Positions 49,216-57,457 of a stretch of 64,000 nucleotides of DNA are shown here, one piece after another. How positions within the stretch are numbered: the first letter of the stretch is position 1; each line of letters starts with the position of its first letter. The notes under the pieces are model-generated. The model saw only the letters and a program-made list of their open reading frames with translations, ran no database searches and was not told the origin of the DNA. A program made the translations under genes and the position numbers. Origin of the DNA: Streptomyces gilvus (GTDB taxonomy: Bacteria > Actinomycetota > Actinomycetes > Streptomycetales > Streptomycetaceae); NCBI RefSeq assembly GCF_022513565.1, contig NZ_JAKWBE010000013.1, positions 124,001 through 188,000 on the forward strand, written 5' to 3'.

Positions 49216-49854
49216 CTACTGTCCCGGGATCAGCAACCGCGCGGCCACGGCCGCCGTCCGGGGACCCACCCCGAGGGCCAGGGCGGCCCGCAGATCGTCG
49301 CCGGTGTCCACGTCCTGGCGCACCGAATCCACGTCGTCCAGCGCCAGTTCCACGGCACCGGACGCGCGATGCCGGGACCGGGAATCCGTACCGAATGCCG
49401 GCAGCAATTCCCGGCCGTAGGCAGCGGCCAGCAGAGTGGTGCCGATATTCGCGGCGTCCGGCAAGAATGCGCGCGGGAATTCCGCAGCCGCGTCGAGGAC
49501 CCGGGCCAATTCCAGGGAACGCAGCGCCGGGAGGTCGGCGTTCAGGGCGGCAACCGGGGCGTCGGGCCGGTCGGCGCGCACGGCGGCCACCCCGTGCGCC
49601 AGGGCCGCGTTCAGCCCGCCGCGCGGCTCGTCGGTGACGACACGGGCGCCCAGCGCGGCCAGCTCGCGCCCGGCCAGGGCGTCGTCCGTGACGACCGCCA
49701 CATCCTTCACCGCCGGGCAGGCCAGCGCCGCTGCCGCCGTGTCCTGGGCGAACGCGAGGGCGAGGCCCGGGCGCACCCCGTCGTGGGCGGTGTCCGAGAG
49801 TCTGCTCTTGGCCCGCGCCAGGGGCTTCACGGGTATGACCAACGTCCACTGCAC
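49216..49854 (-). CDS. cofC: 2-phospho-L-lactate guanylyltransferase
   Basis: This 212-residue nucleotidyltransferase of coenzyme F420 synthesis has WTLVIPVKPLARAKSRLSDT (KxxxxAKxRL signature), VAVVTDDALAGRELAALGAR, ALNADLPALRSLELARVLDA and LPDAANIGTTLLAAAYGREL. It activates 2-phospholactate or phosphoenolpyruvate with GTP. GTG 49854 has GGACGGAG upstream. It is divergent from the acyltransferase operon. Confidence 0.92.
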   Translation of the reverse strand: MQWTLVIPVKPLARAKSRLSDTAHDGVRPGLALAFAQDTAAAALACPAVKDVAVVTDDALAGRELAALGARVVTDEPRGGLNAALAHGVAAVRADRPDAPVAALNADLPALRSLELARVLDAAAEFPRAFLPDAANIGTTLLAAAYGRELLPAFGTDSRSRHRASGAVELALDDVDSVRQDVDTGDDLRAALALGVGPRTAAVAARLLIPGQ

Positions 49855-50035
49855 GAGCGCTCCGTCCCTCTCTTGTCGCGGTCATTGTCACTCAGCCGTC
49901 ACCTGGGCCATCTGGTGGTCCGGGTGTCGGGGCGTACGGTGTTCTCGACAGACCGGCGGCCTGGGGCGACACTTGTGCGGCCCCCCGGCCCATGTACCGG
50001 GCCGATGTCCTTGGCCCCTAGAGGAAGGTGCGCGC

Positions 50036-50800
50036 GTGCCCCGCCGCAGAATCGGCTTCTGGTACCGCTTCGCCGCGGTGCTCTGCAAACCGCCGCTGGT
50101 GGTTCTGATCAAGCGGGACTGGCGCGGAATGGAGCACATTCCGGCCGAGGGCGGATTTATCACCGCGGTGAACCACAATTCCCATGTGGACCCCTTCGCG
50201 TACGCGCACTACCAGTACAACACCGGACGGGTTCCGCGATTCCTGGCGAAGAGCGGGCTTTTCAGGAAGGGATTCGTCGGCGCCGCGATGCGCGGCACCG
50301 GACAGATCCCCGTCTACCGCGAGTCCACCGACGCGCTCAGCGCCTTCCGGGCCGCGGTCGACGCCGTGGAGCGCGGTGAGTGCGTGGTGTTCTACCCCGA
50401 GGGAACGATCACTCGCGACCCCGACGGCTGGCCCATGACCGCCAAGACCGGTGCCGCGCGTGTCGCGCTGCAGACCCGGTGCCCGGTCATCCCTATCGCC
50501 CAGTGGGGCGCCAACGAACTGCTGCCGCCGTACAGCAAGAAGGCCTACATCCTGCCGCGCAAGACCCACCACGTGCTCGCTGGCCCGCCCGTGGACCTCG
50601 CGCGGTTCTACGGCAAGGAGATGACCGCGGACGTCCTCAAGGAGGCCACCGAGGTCATCATGGCCGCCATCACCCGCCAGCTGGAGGAGATCCGCGGCGA
50701 GAAGGCGCCCGAGACGCCGTACGACCCGCGCCGCGAGCGCATCGAGCAGCGGCGCAGGACCCAGGCGCAGTCCGGTCACGAGGGGGAGACGAGCAAGTGA
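50036..50800 (+). CDS. 1-acyl-glycerol-3-phosphate acyltransferase (PlsC family)
   Basis: This 254-residue membrane-associated acyltransferase has the HX4D motif VNHNSHVDPF (His47, Asp52), motif III VFYPEGTITRDPDGWP near 118-133 and FRKGFVGAAMRGTGQIPVYR. GAGGAAGGTG precedes GTG 50036. The C-terminal 35 residues are charged. It overlaps gpsA (GTGA), giving an operon that links glycerol-3-phosphate supply with its acylation. Confidence 0.92.
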   Translation: MPRRRIGFWYRFAAVLCKPPLVVLIKRDWRGMEHIPAEGGFITAVNHNSHVDPFAYAHYQYNTGRVPRFLAKSGLFRKGFVGAAMRGTGQIPVYRESTDALSAFRAAVDAVERGECVVFYPEGTITRDPDGWPMTAKTGAARVALQTRCPVIPIAQWGANELLPPYSKKAYILPRKTHHVLAGPPVDLARFYGKEMTADVLKEATEVIMAAITRQLEEIRGEKAPETPYDPRRERIEQRRRTQAQSGHEGETSK

Positions 50801-51807
50801 GCAGGCCCGTCAAGGCGGCGGTCTTCGGTACCGGTTCATGGGGCACCGCCTTCGGCGTGGTGCTCGCCGACGCGGGCTGCGAGGTGACCCTCTGGGGCCG
50901 CCGCGCCGAACTCGCCGAAGCGGTCAACTCCTCGCGCACGAACCCCGACTACCTCCCCGGAGTCGAGCTCCCGGAGAACCTCCGGGCGACCGCGGACGCG
51001 GCCGAGGCCGCGCGCGACGCCGACTTCACGATACTGGCGATCCCCTCCCAGACCCTGCGCGCCAACCTCGCCGACTGGGTCCCGCTGCTCGCCCCGGACA
51101 CGGTTCTCGTCTCCCTCATGAAGGGCGTCGAACTCGGCTCCGCCATGCGGATGAGCGAGGTGATCGAGGACGTCGCCAAGGTCGGCGCGGACCGTGTCGC
51201 CGTCGTCACCGGGCCCAACCTCGCCCGGGAGATCGCCGCCCGGATGCCGGCCGCGGCCGTGGTCGCCTGCACCGACGAGGCGGTGGCCCAGCGGCTCCAG
51301 GCGGCCTGCCACACGCCGTACTTCCGGCCGTACACGAACACCGACGTGGTCGGCTGCGAACTGGGCGGCGCGGTCAAGAACGTCATCGGGCTCGCGGTCG
51401 GCATCGCGGACGGCATGGGGCTCGGCGACAACGCCAAGGGCTCGCTCATCACCCGCGGCCTCGCCGAGACCACGCGGCTCGGGGTCGCGCTGGGCGCCGA
51501 CCCGCTGACCTTCTCCGGACTCGCCGGACTGGGCGACCTGGTGGCCACCTGCTCCTCGCCGCTGTCCCGCAACCACACCTTCGGCACCAACCTCGGCAAG
51601 GGCATGACCCTGGAGGAGACCATCGCGGTCACCAAGCAGACCGCGGAGGGCGTCAAGTCCTGCGAGTCGGTGGCGGATCTGGCCCGCCGGCACGGCGTGG
51701 AGATGCCGATCACGGAGACGGTCGTCGACATCGTGCACGAAGGCAAGCCGCCCGTCGTGGCGTTGAAGGAACTCATGTCGCGCAGCGCGAAGCCGGAACG
51801 ACACTGA
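50797..51807 (+). CDS. gpsA: Glycerol-3-phosphate dehydrogenase [NAD(P)+]
   Basis: This 336-residue protein has the Rossmann motif AAVFGTGSWGTAFGVVLADA, the VTGPNLAREIAARMPAAAV block, the catalytic Lys region GCELGGAVKNVIGLAVGIAD and LAGLGDLVATCSSPLSRNHT. It reduces dihydroxyacetone phosphate for phospholipid synthesis. GTG 50797 overlaps the plsC stop. Confidence 0.96.
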   Translation: MSRPVKAAVFGTGSWGTAFGVVLADAGCEVTLWGRRAELAEAVNSSRTNPDYLPGVELPENLRATADAAEAARDADFTILAIPSQTLRANLADWVPLLAPDTVLVSLMKGVELGSAMRMSEVIEDVAKVGADRVAVVTGPNLAREIAARMPAAAVVACTDEAVAQRLQAACHTPYFRPYTNTDVVGCELGGAVKNVIGLAVGIADGMGLGDNAKGSLITRGLAETTRLGVALGADPLTFSGLAGLGDLVATCSSPLSRNHTFGTNLGKGMTLEETIAVTKQTAEGVKSCESVADLARRHGVEMPITETVVDIVHEGKPPVVALKELMSRSAKPERH

Positions 51808-51866
51808 GCGACCCCCCGGAGCGCACGCTGTCTCAGGGCACTACCAACGGGTACTCTCAACGCGAT

Positions 51867-53021
51867 ATGAGCACCGAGAACCTTCCCCAGAGCCCTGAGC
51901 AGCCGCCTCGCAAGCCGCGCGTGGCCGTCGTGTTCGGCGGGCGCAGCTCCGAACACGGGATCTCCGTGGTCACCGCCGGCGCCGTCCTCAAGGCCATCGA
52001 CCGGACGAAGTACGACGTCCTGCCGATCGGCATCACGCGGGAAGGCCGCTGGGCCCTGACCGCCGACGAGCCGGACCGCATGGCGATCACCGACCGCCGT
52101 ACCCCGGAGGTCGAGGACGTGGCCGAGTCGGGCGAGGGCGGCGTGGTGCTCCCGCTCGACCCCGGCAACCGCGAAGTCGTCGTCAGCGAGCCCGGTTCGG
52201 TGCCCAAGGCGCTCGGCGAGGTCGACGTGGTCTTCCCCGTCCTGCACGGCCCGTACGGCGAGGACGGCACCCTGCAGGGCCTGCTGGAGCTCTCCGGCGT
52301 CCCGTACGTGGGCGCGGGCGTGCTCGCCTCGGCCGTCGGCCAGGACAAGGAGTACATGAAGCGGGTGTTCACCTCCTTCGGGCTGCAGGTCGGCCCGTAC
52401 GTGGTGATCCGGCCCCGGGAGTGGGAGCGGGACGAGTCCGCTGCCCGCAGGAAGATCGTGGACTTCGCCGGCGAGCACGGCTGGCCGCTGTTCGTGAAGC
52501 CCGCGCGCGCGGGTTCGTCGATCGGCATCACCAAGGTCGACGACCTGTCCGGCCTGGACGAGGCGATCGCGGAGGCCCAGCGCCACGACCCGAAGATCCT
52601 GGTCGAGGCGGCCGTGGTGGGCCGCGAGATCGAGTGCGGGGTGCTGGAGTTCGAGGACGGTCCGCGAGCCTCCGTCCCCGCGGAGATCCCGCCGCCGGAC
52701 GCGCACGCGTACTACGACTTCGAGGCCAAGTACATCGACTCGACCCCGGGCATCGTGCCGGCGCCCCTGACGCCGGAGGAGACGGCCGAGGTCCAGCGCC
52801 TGGCGGTGGAGGCCTTCGAGGCGGCCTCCTGCGAGGGACTGGTGCGCGCGGACTTCTTCCTCACCGACGAGGGCTTCGTCATCAACGAGATCAACACCCT
52901 GCCCGGTTTCACGCCGATCTCGATGTACCCGCAGATGTGGCAGGCCAGCGGCATCGGCTACCCGGAACTGGTGGACCGGCTCATCCAGGCGGCCCTGCGC
53001 AGGTCGACCGGCCTTCGCTAG
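51867..53021 (+). CDS. ddlA: D-alanine--D-alanine ligase
   Basis: This 384-residue ATP-grasp ligase for peptidoglycan precursor synthesis has VAVVFGGRSSEHGISVVTAG, FPVLHGPYGEDGTLQGLLEL, the ATP-binding PLFVKPARAGSSIGITKV, the metal site GLVRADFFLTDEGFVINEIN and LPGFTPISMYPQMW. The Phe-type versus Tyr-type omega-loop (FEAKYID) corresponds to D-Ala rather than D-Lac use. It starts 59 bases after gpsA; TACTCT upstream might be a -10. Confidence 0.96.
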   Translation: MSTENLPQSPEQPPRKPRVAVVFGGRSSEHGISVVTAGAVLKAIDRTKYDVLPIGITREGRWALTADEPDRMAITDRRTPEVEDVAESGEGGVVLPLDPGNREVVVSEPGSVPKALGEVDVVFPVLHGPYGEDGTLQGLLELSGVPYVGAGVLASAVGQDKEYMKRVFTSFGLQVGPYVVIRPREWERDESAARRKIVDFAGEHGWPLFVKPARAGSSIGITKVDDLSGLDEAIAEAQRHDPKILVEAAVVGREIECGVLEFEDGPRASVPAEIPPPDAHAYYDFEAKYIDSTPGIVPAPLTPEETAEVQRLAVEAFEAASCEGLVRADFFLTDEGFVINEINTLPGFTPISMYPQMWQASGIGYPELVDRLIQAALRRSTGLR

Positions 53022-53022
53022 C

Positions 53023-53096
53023 CGGTCGCGGTCAGTCGGTCGCGGTCAGTCGGTCGCGGTCAGTCGGTCGCGGTCGGTCAGTCGGTCGCAGTCAGT
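53023..53096. repeat. 14-bp tandem repeat after ddlA
   Basis: Five units of CGGTCGCGGTCAGT: exact at 53023, 53037 and 53051, an 18-base variant at 53065 and one-base variant at 53083. The last unit overlaps the stop of the convergent DUF3515 gene. Confidence 0.9.
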
Positions 53097-53574
53097 CGGC
53101 GATCCCTTCGGGGATCGCCTTCTTTATCGCCGGGGCCAGGTCGACGAGCGGGGACATGCCGTCTCCCGTGCGGTCCTTGGGGATGGTGACCTCGACATAC
53201 GCCCTGCGTAGGGTCGTGGTGAACCGGAACGAACCGTCGCCCTGCTTCTCCAGCAGCCAGCCCACCCCGTTCACCTCGACCCCGTCGGCCTCCGGATCGC
53301 TCATCTTCGCGGGCCGTCCGACACCGCAGCGCAGTATGATCGCCGGGTTCCCCCAGCCCGCGGTCAGCGCGGACGCGGGCTCGGGATCCCGGCGATCCTG
53401 TCCGTCCACCTCGGCCGGCAGCACCTTGTCCAGCTTCTGGCACAGCCCGGTCACCGTCGCACCCGGCGAGGGAACCGCGGCCCTGGCACTGTCGTCTGCC
53501 GAGGAGCAGCCCGCGAGCGTGATCAGCAGGGCGAGCACGGGCAGGCCGACGAGCCGGTGACGGAAGAAGTTCAC
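53092..53574 (-). CDS. DUF3515 lipoprotein
   Basis: This is a 160-residue protein with signal and lipobox (LVGLPVLALLITLAGCSSAD). The DUF3515 pattern follows: CQKLDKVLPAEVDGQDRR, WGNPAIILRCGVGRPAKM, EVNGVGWLLEKQGDGSFRFT and AYVEVTIPKDRTGDGMSPLV. The two mature cysteines could bond. The role is unknown. Its C-terminal codons use the last unit of the 14-bp tandem repeat. Confidence 0.87.
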   Translation of the reverse strand: MNFFRHRLVGLPVLALLITLAGCSSADDSARAAVPSPGATVTGLCQKLDKVLPAEVDGQDRRDPEPASALTAGWGNPAIILRCGVGRPAKMSDPEADGVEVNGVGWLLEKQGDGSFRFTTTLRRAYVEVTIPKDRTGDGMSPLVDLAPAIKKAIPEGIAD

Positions 53575-53594
53575 CGGCCAAGGGTAGACGGGGG

Positions 53595-53828
53595 CTACAG
53601 ATGGACGACCGGGCAGGTCAGGGTGCGGGTGATGCCGTCCACCTGCTGGACCTTCGCGACCACCATGCGGCCCAGGTCGTCCACGGTGTCGGCCTGCGCC
53701 CGCACGATCACGTCATAGGGTCCTGTCACGTCCTCGGCCTGGATCACCCCAGGAATCTTGCTGATCGTCTCGGCGACGGTCGACGCTTTGCCGACGTCCG
53801 TCTGGATCAGGATGTACGCCTGTACCAC
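53595..53828 (-). CDS. Stand-alone Lrp/AsnC effector-domain protein
   Basis: This 77-residue protein consists only of the RAM (AsnC_trans_reg) domain: AYILIQTDVGKASTVAETIS, GVIQAEDVTGPYDVIVRAQA and VDGITRTLTCPVVHL. There is no DNA-binding part. Such proteins oligomerise and may bind amino acids or modulate full-length Lrp proteins. GTG 53828 follows GGAGG. Confidence 0.9.
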   Translation of the reverse strand: MVQAYILIQTDVGKASTVAETISKIPGVIQAEDVTGPYDVIVRAQADTVDDLGRMVVAKVQQVDGITRTLTCPVVHL

Positions 53829-54034
53829 GGAACCTCCAGGGCGGCCACGAGGATCATGTGGGGAAAAGGAACGCCACGGTATCGCGTCGCCGCGCGCCGC
53901 GGGGAGACCCGCGGAGGCCGTGGCTCACGCGCCGGGGTGCGGTCACGACACAGGTTGACGGACACCTCGACCGTATCGAGGACACTGATGACGCGCGACC
54001 GGGAACGGCAAGGGACAGAAGGGGAGCAAGGGAA

Positions 54035-55000
54035 ATGAAGGGCACTGTTGGTGAGCTCGGGGAGTTCGGGCTCATCAGGGAGCTCACCTCCCGTCTCACC
54101 ACCACCCCGGCGGTCCGGGTCGGCCCCGGCGACGACGCCGCGGTGGTCGCCGCGCCCGACCGACGGGTGGTGGCCTCGACCGACATCCTGCTGGAGGGCC
54201 GGCACTTCCGCCGCGACTGGTCCACGGCGTACGACGTGGGCCGCAAGGCCGCCGCGCAGAACCTCGCGGACATCGCCGCCATGGGCGCCGTGCCGACCGC
54301 GCTGCTGCTCGGCCTGGTCGTGCCCGCCGAGCTGCCGGTGACCTGGCCGAGCGAGCTGATGGACGGCATCCGCGACGAGTGCCAGGTCGCGGGCGCCTCC
54401 GTGGTCGGCGGCGATGTCGTACGCGGCGACACGATCATGGTGTCGATCACCGCGCTCGGCGATCTGCGCAACCACGAGCCCATCACCCGGGGCGGCGCCC
54501 AGCCCGGCGACCTCGTCGCGGTCACCGGCTGGCTGGGCTGGTCGGCGGCCGGGTACGCGGTGCTCTCCCGCGGCTTCCGCTCGCCGCGCGCCTTCGTGGA
54601 GGCGCATCGGCGCCCCGAGCCGCCGTACCACGCGGGCCCGGCGGCCGCGGGGCTCGGCGCGACCGCGATGTGCGACGTCAGCGACGGGCTGATCGCCGAC
54701 CTCGGGCACATCGCCGAGGCCAGCAAGGTGCGCATCGACATCCGCTCCGGCGCGATCGACATCCCCTCGCAGATGAACGACATCGGGCAGGCCGTCGGTG
54801 TCGATCCCATGCAGTGGGTGCTGACCGGGGGAGAGGACCACGCGATCGTGGCCACCTTCCCGTCCGACGTGAAGCTCCCGGCGCGCTGGAAGGTGATCGG
54901 GGAGGTCCTCAACCCCTCGGCGCTGCCCCAGGTGACGGTGGACGGGGCGCCGTGGACGAGCAAGGGCGGCTGGGACCACTTCGGGGACATCGAGTCATGA
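54035..55000 (+). CDS. thiL: Thiamine-monophosphate kinase
   Basis: This 321-residue PurM-fold kinase has VGPGDDAAVVAAPDRRVVAS, STDILLEGRHFRRDWSTAYD, AQNLADIAAMGAVPTALLLG and MCDVSDGLIADLGHIAEASK. It phosphorylates thiamine monophosphate to the diphosphate cofactor. ATG 54035 is preceded by GGGGAGCAAGGGAA. It overlaps thiD by four bases (ATGA). Confidence 0.95.
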   Translation: MKGTVGELGEFGLIRELTSRLTTTPAVRVGPGDDAAVVAAPDRRVVASTDILLEGRHFRRDWSTAYDVGRKAAAQNLADIAAMGAVPTALLLGLVVPAELPVTWPSELMDGIRDECQVAGASVVGGDVVRGDTIMVSITALGDLRNHEPITRGGAQPGDLVAVTGWLGWSAAGYAVLSRGFRSPRAFVEAHRRPEPPYHAGPAAAGLGATAMCDVSDGLIADLGHIAEASKVRIDIRSGAIDIPSQMNDIGQAVGVDPMQWVLTGGEDHAIVATFPSDVKLPARWKVIGEVLNPSALPQVTVDGAPWTSKGGWDHFGDIES

Positions 55001-55803
55001 GCGCCCCGCCCCGGGTGCTGACGGTCGCCGGGTCGGACTCCGGCGGAGGCGCCGGGATCCAGGCCGACCTGAAGACGATGCTCGCGCTCGGCGTGCACGG
55101 CATGAGCGTCGTCACGGCCGTCACCGCGCAGAACTCCCTTGGGGTGCAGGGCGCCTGGGAGTTGCCGGTGGAGGCGGTGCGGGCGCAGTACCGGAGCGTG
55201 GTCGACGACATCGGCGTACAGGCCGTCAAGACCGGGATGCTGTCCTCGGCCGAACTCGTCGAGGCCGTCGCCGAGCTGATCGCCGGGACGGACGCCCCGG
55301 CGGTCGTCGACCCGGTGGGCGTCTCCAAGCACGGGGACCCGCTGCTGGCCGCGTCCGCGCTCGCGTCCGTACGCGAGCGGCTCCTGCCGGTCGCGACCGT
55401 GGCGACCCCGAACCTCGACGAGGTCGCCCAACTCACCGGTGTGCGCGTCGAGTCGGAGGGACAGCTGAAGGAGGCCGCGGCGGCCGTGCTGTCGTACGGA
55501 CCGCGATGGGTGCTCGTCAAGGGCGGTCATCTGCCCGGGGACGCCGTGGACCTGCTCACCGACGGCACCGAGGAGCACTGGCTGCGCGCGCCCCGGCACG
55601 ACAACCGGCACACGCACGGCACGGGCTGCACCCTCGCCTCCGCGATCGCGTCGCAGCTCGCGAAGGGGCGGACCGTGCCGGAGGCGGTGGCCGCCGCCAA
55701 GGAGTACGTCACCGGGGCCGTCGCCGCCGGCTTCGCGCTCGGCGGCGGGATCGGACCCGTGGACCACGCCTGGGCGCTCAGAACGGGTACTCCCTCAGCT
55801 TGA
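54997..55803 (+). CDS. thiD: Hydroxymethylpyrimidine / phosphomethylpyrimidine kinase
   Basis: This 268-residue ribokinase-fold enzyme has VLTVAGSDSGGGAGIQADLK, MSVVTAVTAQNSLGVQGAWE, VVDPVGVSKHGDPLLA and the anion-hole/catalytic motif HTHGTGCTLASAIASQLAKG. It makes HMP-PP for thiamine synthesis and is coupled to thiL. Its 3' end overlaps the convergent monooxygenase remnant by 26 bases. Confidence 0.95.
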   Translation: MSAPPRVLTVAGSDSGGGAGIQADLKTMLALGVHGMSVVTAVTAQNSLGVQGAWELPVEAVRAQYRSVVDDIGVQAVKTGMLSSAELVEAVAELIAGTDAPAVVDPVGVSKHGDPLLAASALASVRERLLPVATVATPNLDEVAQLTGVRVESEGQLKEAAAAVLSYGPRWVLVKGGHLPGDAVDLLTDGTEEHWLRAPRHDNRHTHGTGCTLASAIASQLAKGRTVPEAVAAAKEYVTGAVAAGFALGGGIGPVDHAWALRTGTPSA

Positions 55804-56130
55804 TGTCCGTGGCCGCCTTCTCGGTCAACCGCTTGAAGAAGCGGGCCAGCGGACGGGAGGCGAGGATCCGGTACATCCGGTCCCGGCTGCGGATGCGGCG
55901 CTCGGTCGCCGGGGCGAAGAACGGGCCCGCGTTCCCGGAGATCTTCTGGCAGCCCTTGGCGAAGTCCCGGATCCGGGTCTCGTACTCCGCGAAGGCGGTG
56001 CGGAAGTCGCCGTCCGCGAGGGCGAGTTCACCGGCCAGCACGTACGCGCCGACGATCGCCACGCCCGTGCCCATGCCGCCCATGGTCGCCTCGTACCCGG
56101 CGTCGCCGAGCAGCACCACGCGCCCTTTGG
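55778..56130 (-). pseudogene. C-terminal fragment of an FAD-dependent monooxygenase
   Basis: Only the end of a PHBH-type flavoprotein remains: RLTKGRVVLLGDAGYEATMG (the GD flavin motif), GTGVAIVGAYVLAGELALAD and the closing ERRIRSRDRMYRILASRPLA. At least 250 N-terminal residues are missing. Its 5' end is joined out of frame to the SARP-type regulator gene, so it arose by a deletion. Confidence 0.8.
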
Positions 56131-56924
56131 TGAGGCGCGAGTTCGGGCTCGCGGCCGACGAAACGGGTGAGCTGGACCGGGAGGCGGCGGCGCTCGGGCT
56201 CGGCGCCCTGGAGCAGCTCCAGGTGCAGCGCGGACAGCTCCGGCGACGGGCCGGCGCCCAGCTCGTCCACGAGGGTGCGCCGGGCCTCCTCGTACACCGT
56301 CAGCGCCTCCGCGGGCCGTCCGCCCGTGTGCAGGGCCCGCATCTGCTGCCCGTACAGCCGCTCGCTCAGCGGGTGGTCCCGCAGCAGCGCCCGTAGCTCA
56401 GGCACGAGCTCGGGGCCGCCGCCGAGCCCCAGGTCCGCCTCGATCCGGTCCTGTACCGCGGCCAGCCGCAGCTCGTCGAACCGGGCACGCTCCGCGTGCG
56501 CGGACGGCAGGTCGGGCAGCGCGGGCCCGCGCCACAGCGCGAGCGCCTCCCGCAGCCGGGCCGCCGCGCCCTCGTGGTCGCCGTCGGCGAGGGCGGCCCG
56601 CCCTTCCCCGGTCAGCCGCTCGAAGCGGTGTGCGTCGACGGACTCGGGCGGTACGGCGACCCGGTAACCCGCCGGCACCGCCTCGACGTCCGTGTGCGGG
56701 GCCAGGCGGCGGCGCAGCCGGGAGATCTGGGACTGCAGCGCGTTGGCGGCCCCGGCGGGTGGCTGGGCGCCGTACAGGCCGTCCGTGAGCCGCTGCGTGG
56801 AGACGGGGCGGCCGGTGTTCAGGAGCAGCAGGGTGAGCAGGGCGCGGGGGCGGGGGCCGCCGGGGTCGACGGGGGTGCCGTCGTCGGTGCGTACCTCCAG
56901 GGGGCCCAGGATGCCGAAGCGCAT
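56028..56924 (-). pseudogene. Truncated AfsR/SARP-type regulator fused out of frame to the monooxygenase remnant
   Basis: The first 260 or so residues are an intact SARP: winged helix (MRFGILGPLEVRTDDGTPVD, NALQSQISRLRRRLAPHTDV) and BTAD (FERLTGEGRAALADGDHEGA, RALHTGGRPAEALTVYEEAR). At QLTRFVGREPELA, where an AfsR-type ATPase domain would begin, the frame enters the monooxygenase gene in the wrong frame and gives about 30 Arg-rich residues. The DNA-binding half might still work, as short SARPs are natural regulators. Confidence 0.82.
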
Positions 56925-56952
56925 GGGTACAGCTTGTCAGGGCACAGCAAAA

Positions 56953-56979
56953 AGCCGGTCCACACGAGGTGGACCGGCT
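56953..56979 (-). terminator. Intrinsic terminator of rpmB
   Basis: AGCCGGTCCAC (56953-56963) pairs with GTGGACCGGCT (56969-56979). Reading leftward the stem is followed by TTTTT, making it a canonical U-tailed terminator. Confidence 0.9.
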
Positions 56980-57020
56980 CAGTGCAGCGAACCAGCGGTG
57001 GCCGCGCGCTTAGCTGTGCG

Positions 57021-57206
57021 TCAGCGCGAGACCTTGCCGGCCTTGATGCACGAGGTGCAAGCGTTCACGCGCTTCGGCGTCCCGCCGACCACGGTACGGA
57101 CGCGCTGGATGTTCGGGTTCCAGCGACGGGACGTACGGCGGTGCGAGTGCGAGATGTTGTTGCCGAAGCCCGGCCCCTTGCCGCAGACGTCGCAGTTGGC
57201 AGCCAC
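57021..57206 (-). CDS. rpmB: 50S ribosomal protein L28, zinc-binding form
   Basis: This 61-residue L28 is MAANCDVCGKGPGFGNNISH, SHRRTSRRWNPNIQRVRTVV, CTSCIKAGKVSR. Both CxxC pairs are present (Cys5/Cys8 and two near the C-terminus), so this is the zinc-containing C+ type. GTG 57206 with TTTGGAG upstream. Confidence 0.96.
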   Translation of the reverse strand: MAANCDVCGKGPGFGNNISHSHRRTSRRWNPNIQRVRTVVGGTPKRVNACTSCIKAGKVSR

Positions 57207-57242
57207 GGGTCACTCCAAAGACTTCAGATGCACTTACGGTTG

Positions 57243-57262
57243 GATCCCGGCATGCCGGGATC
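57243..57262. promoter_or_regulatory. 20-bp perfect palindrome in the rpmB leader
   Basis: GATCCCGGCATGCCGGGATC lies 37-56 bases before the rpmB start. It could be a DNA operator or a leader hairpin. GCGATCGC lies just beyond it. Confidence 0.5.
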
Positions 57263-57457
57263 GCGATCGCAGGATCAGATCTGAGTGGCGTTGCCAGGGG
57301 AATGGCCCGACCTGGATCGGGCAACCGGAGCAGCATACAACGACTGCGCCAGTACAACGAAACTACCATGCCTGCTCACACCCCCGGCCCCGGCCCTCTT
57401 CCGGCAGCGACCGTCCCTGGGTCTACGCTGCGTCCAGTCCAGCTCAGGGAGGCGCAG

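Noticed and set aside
53023..53096. Tandem repeat as a CRISPR-like array
   Set aside because: Units of 14 bp are contiguous with no spacers, and no cas genes are present.
55778..55803. Overlap of thiD with the monooxygenase remnant as antisense control
   Set aside because: The 26-base convergent overlap is explained by the remnant being a degenerate gene end; there is no sign of a regulated antisense promoter.
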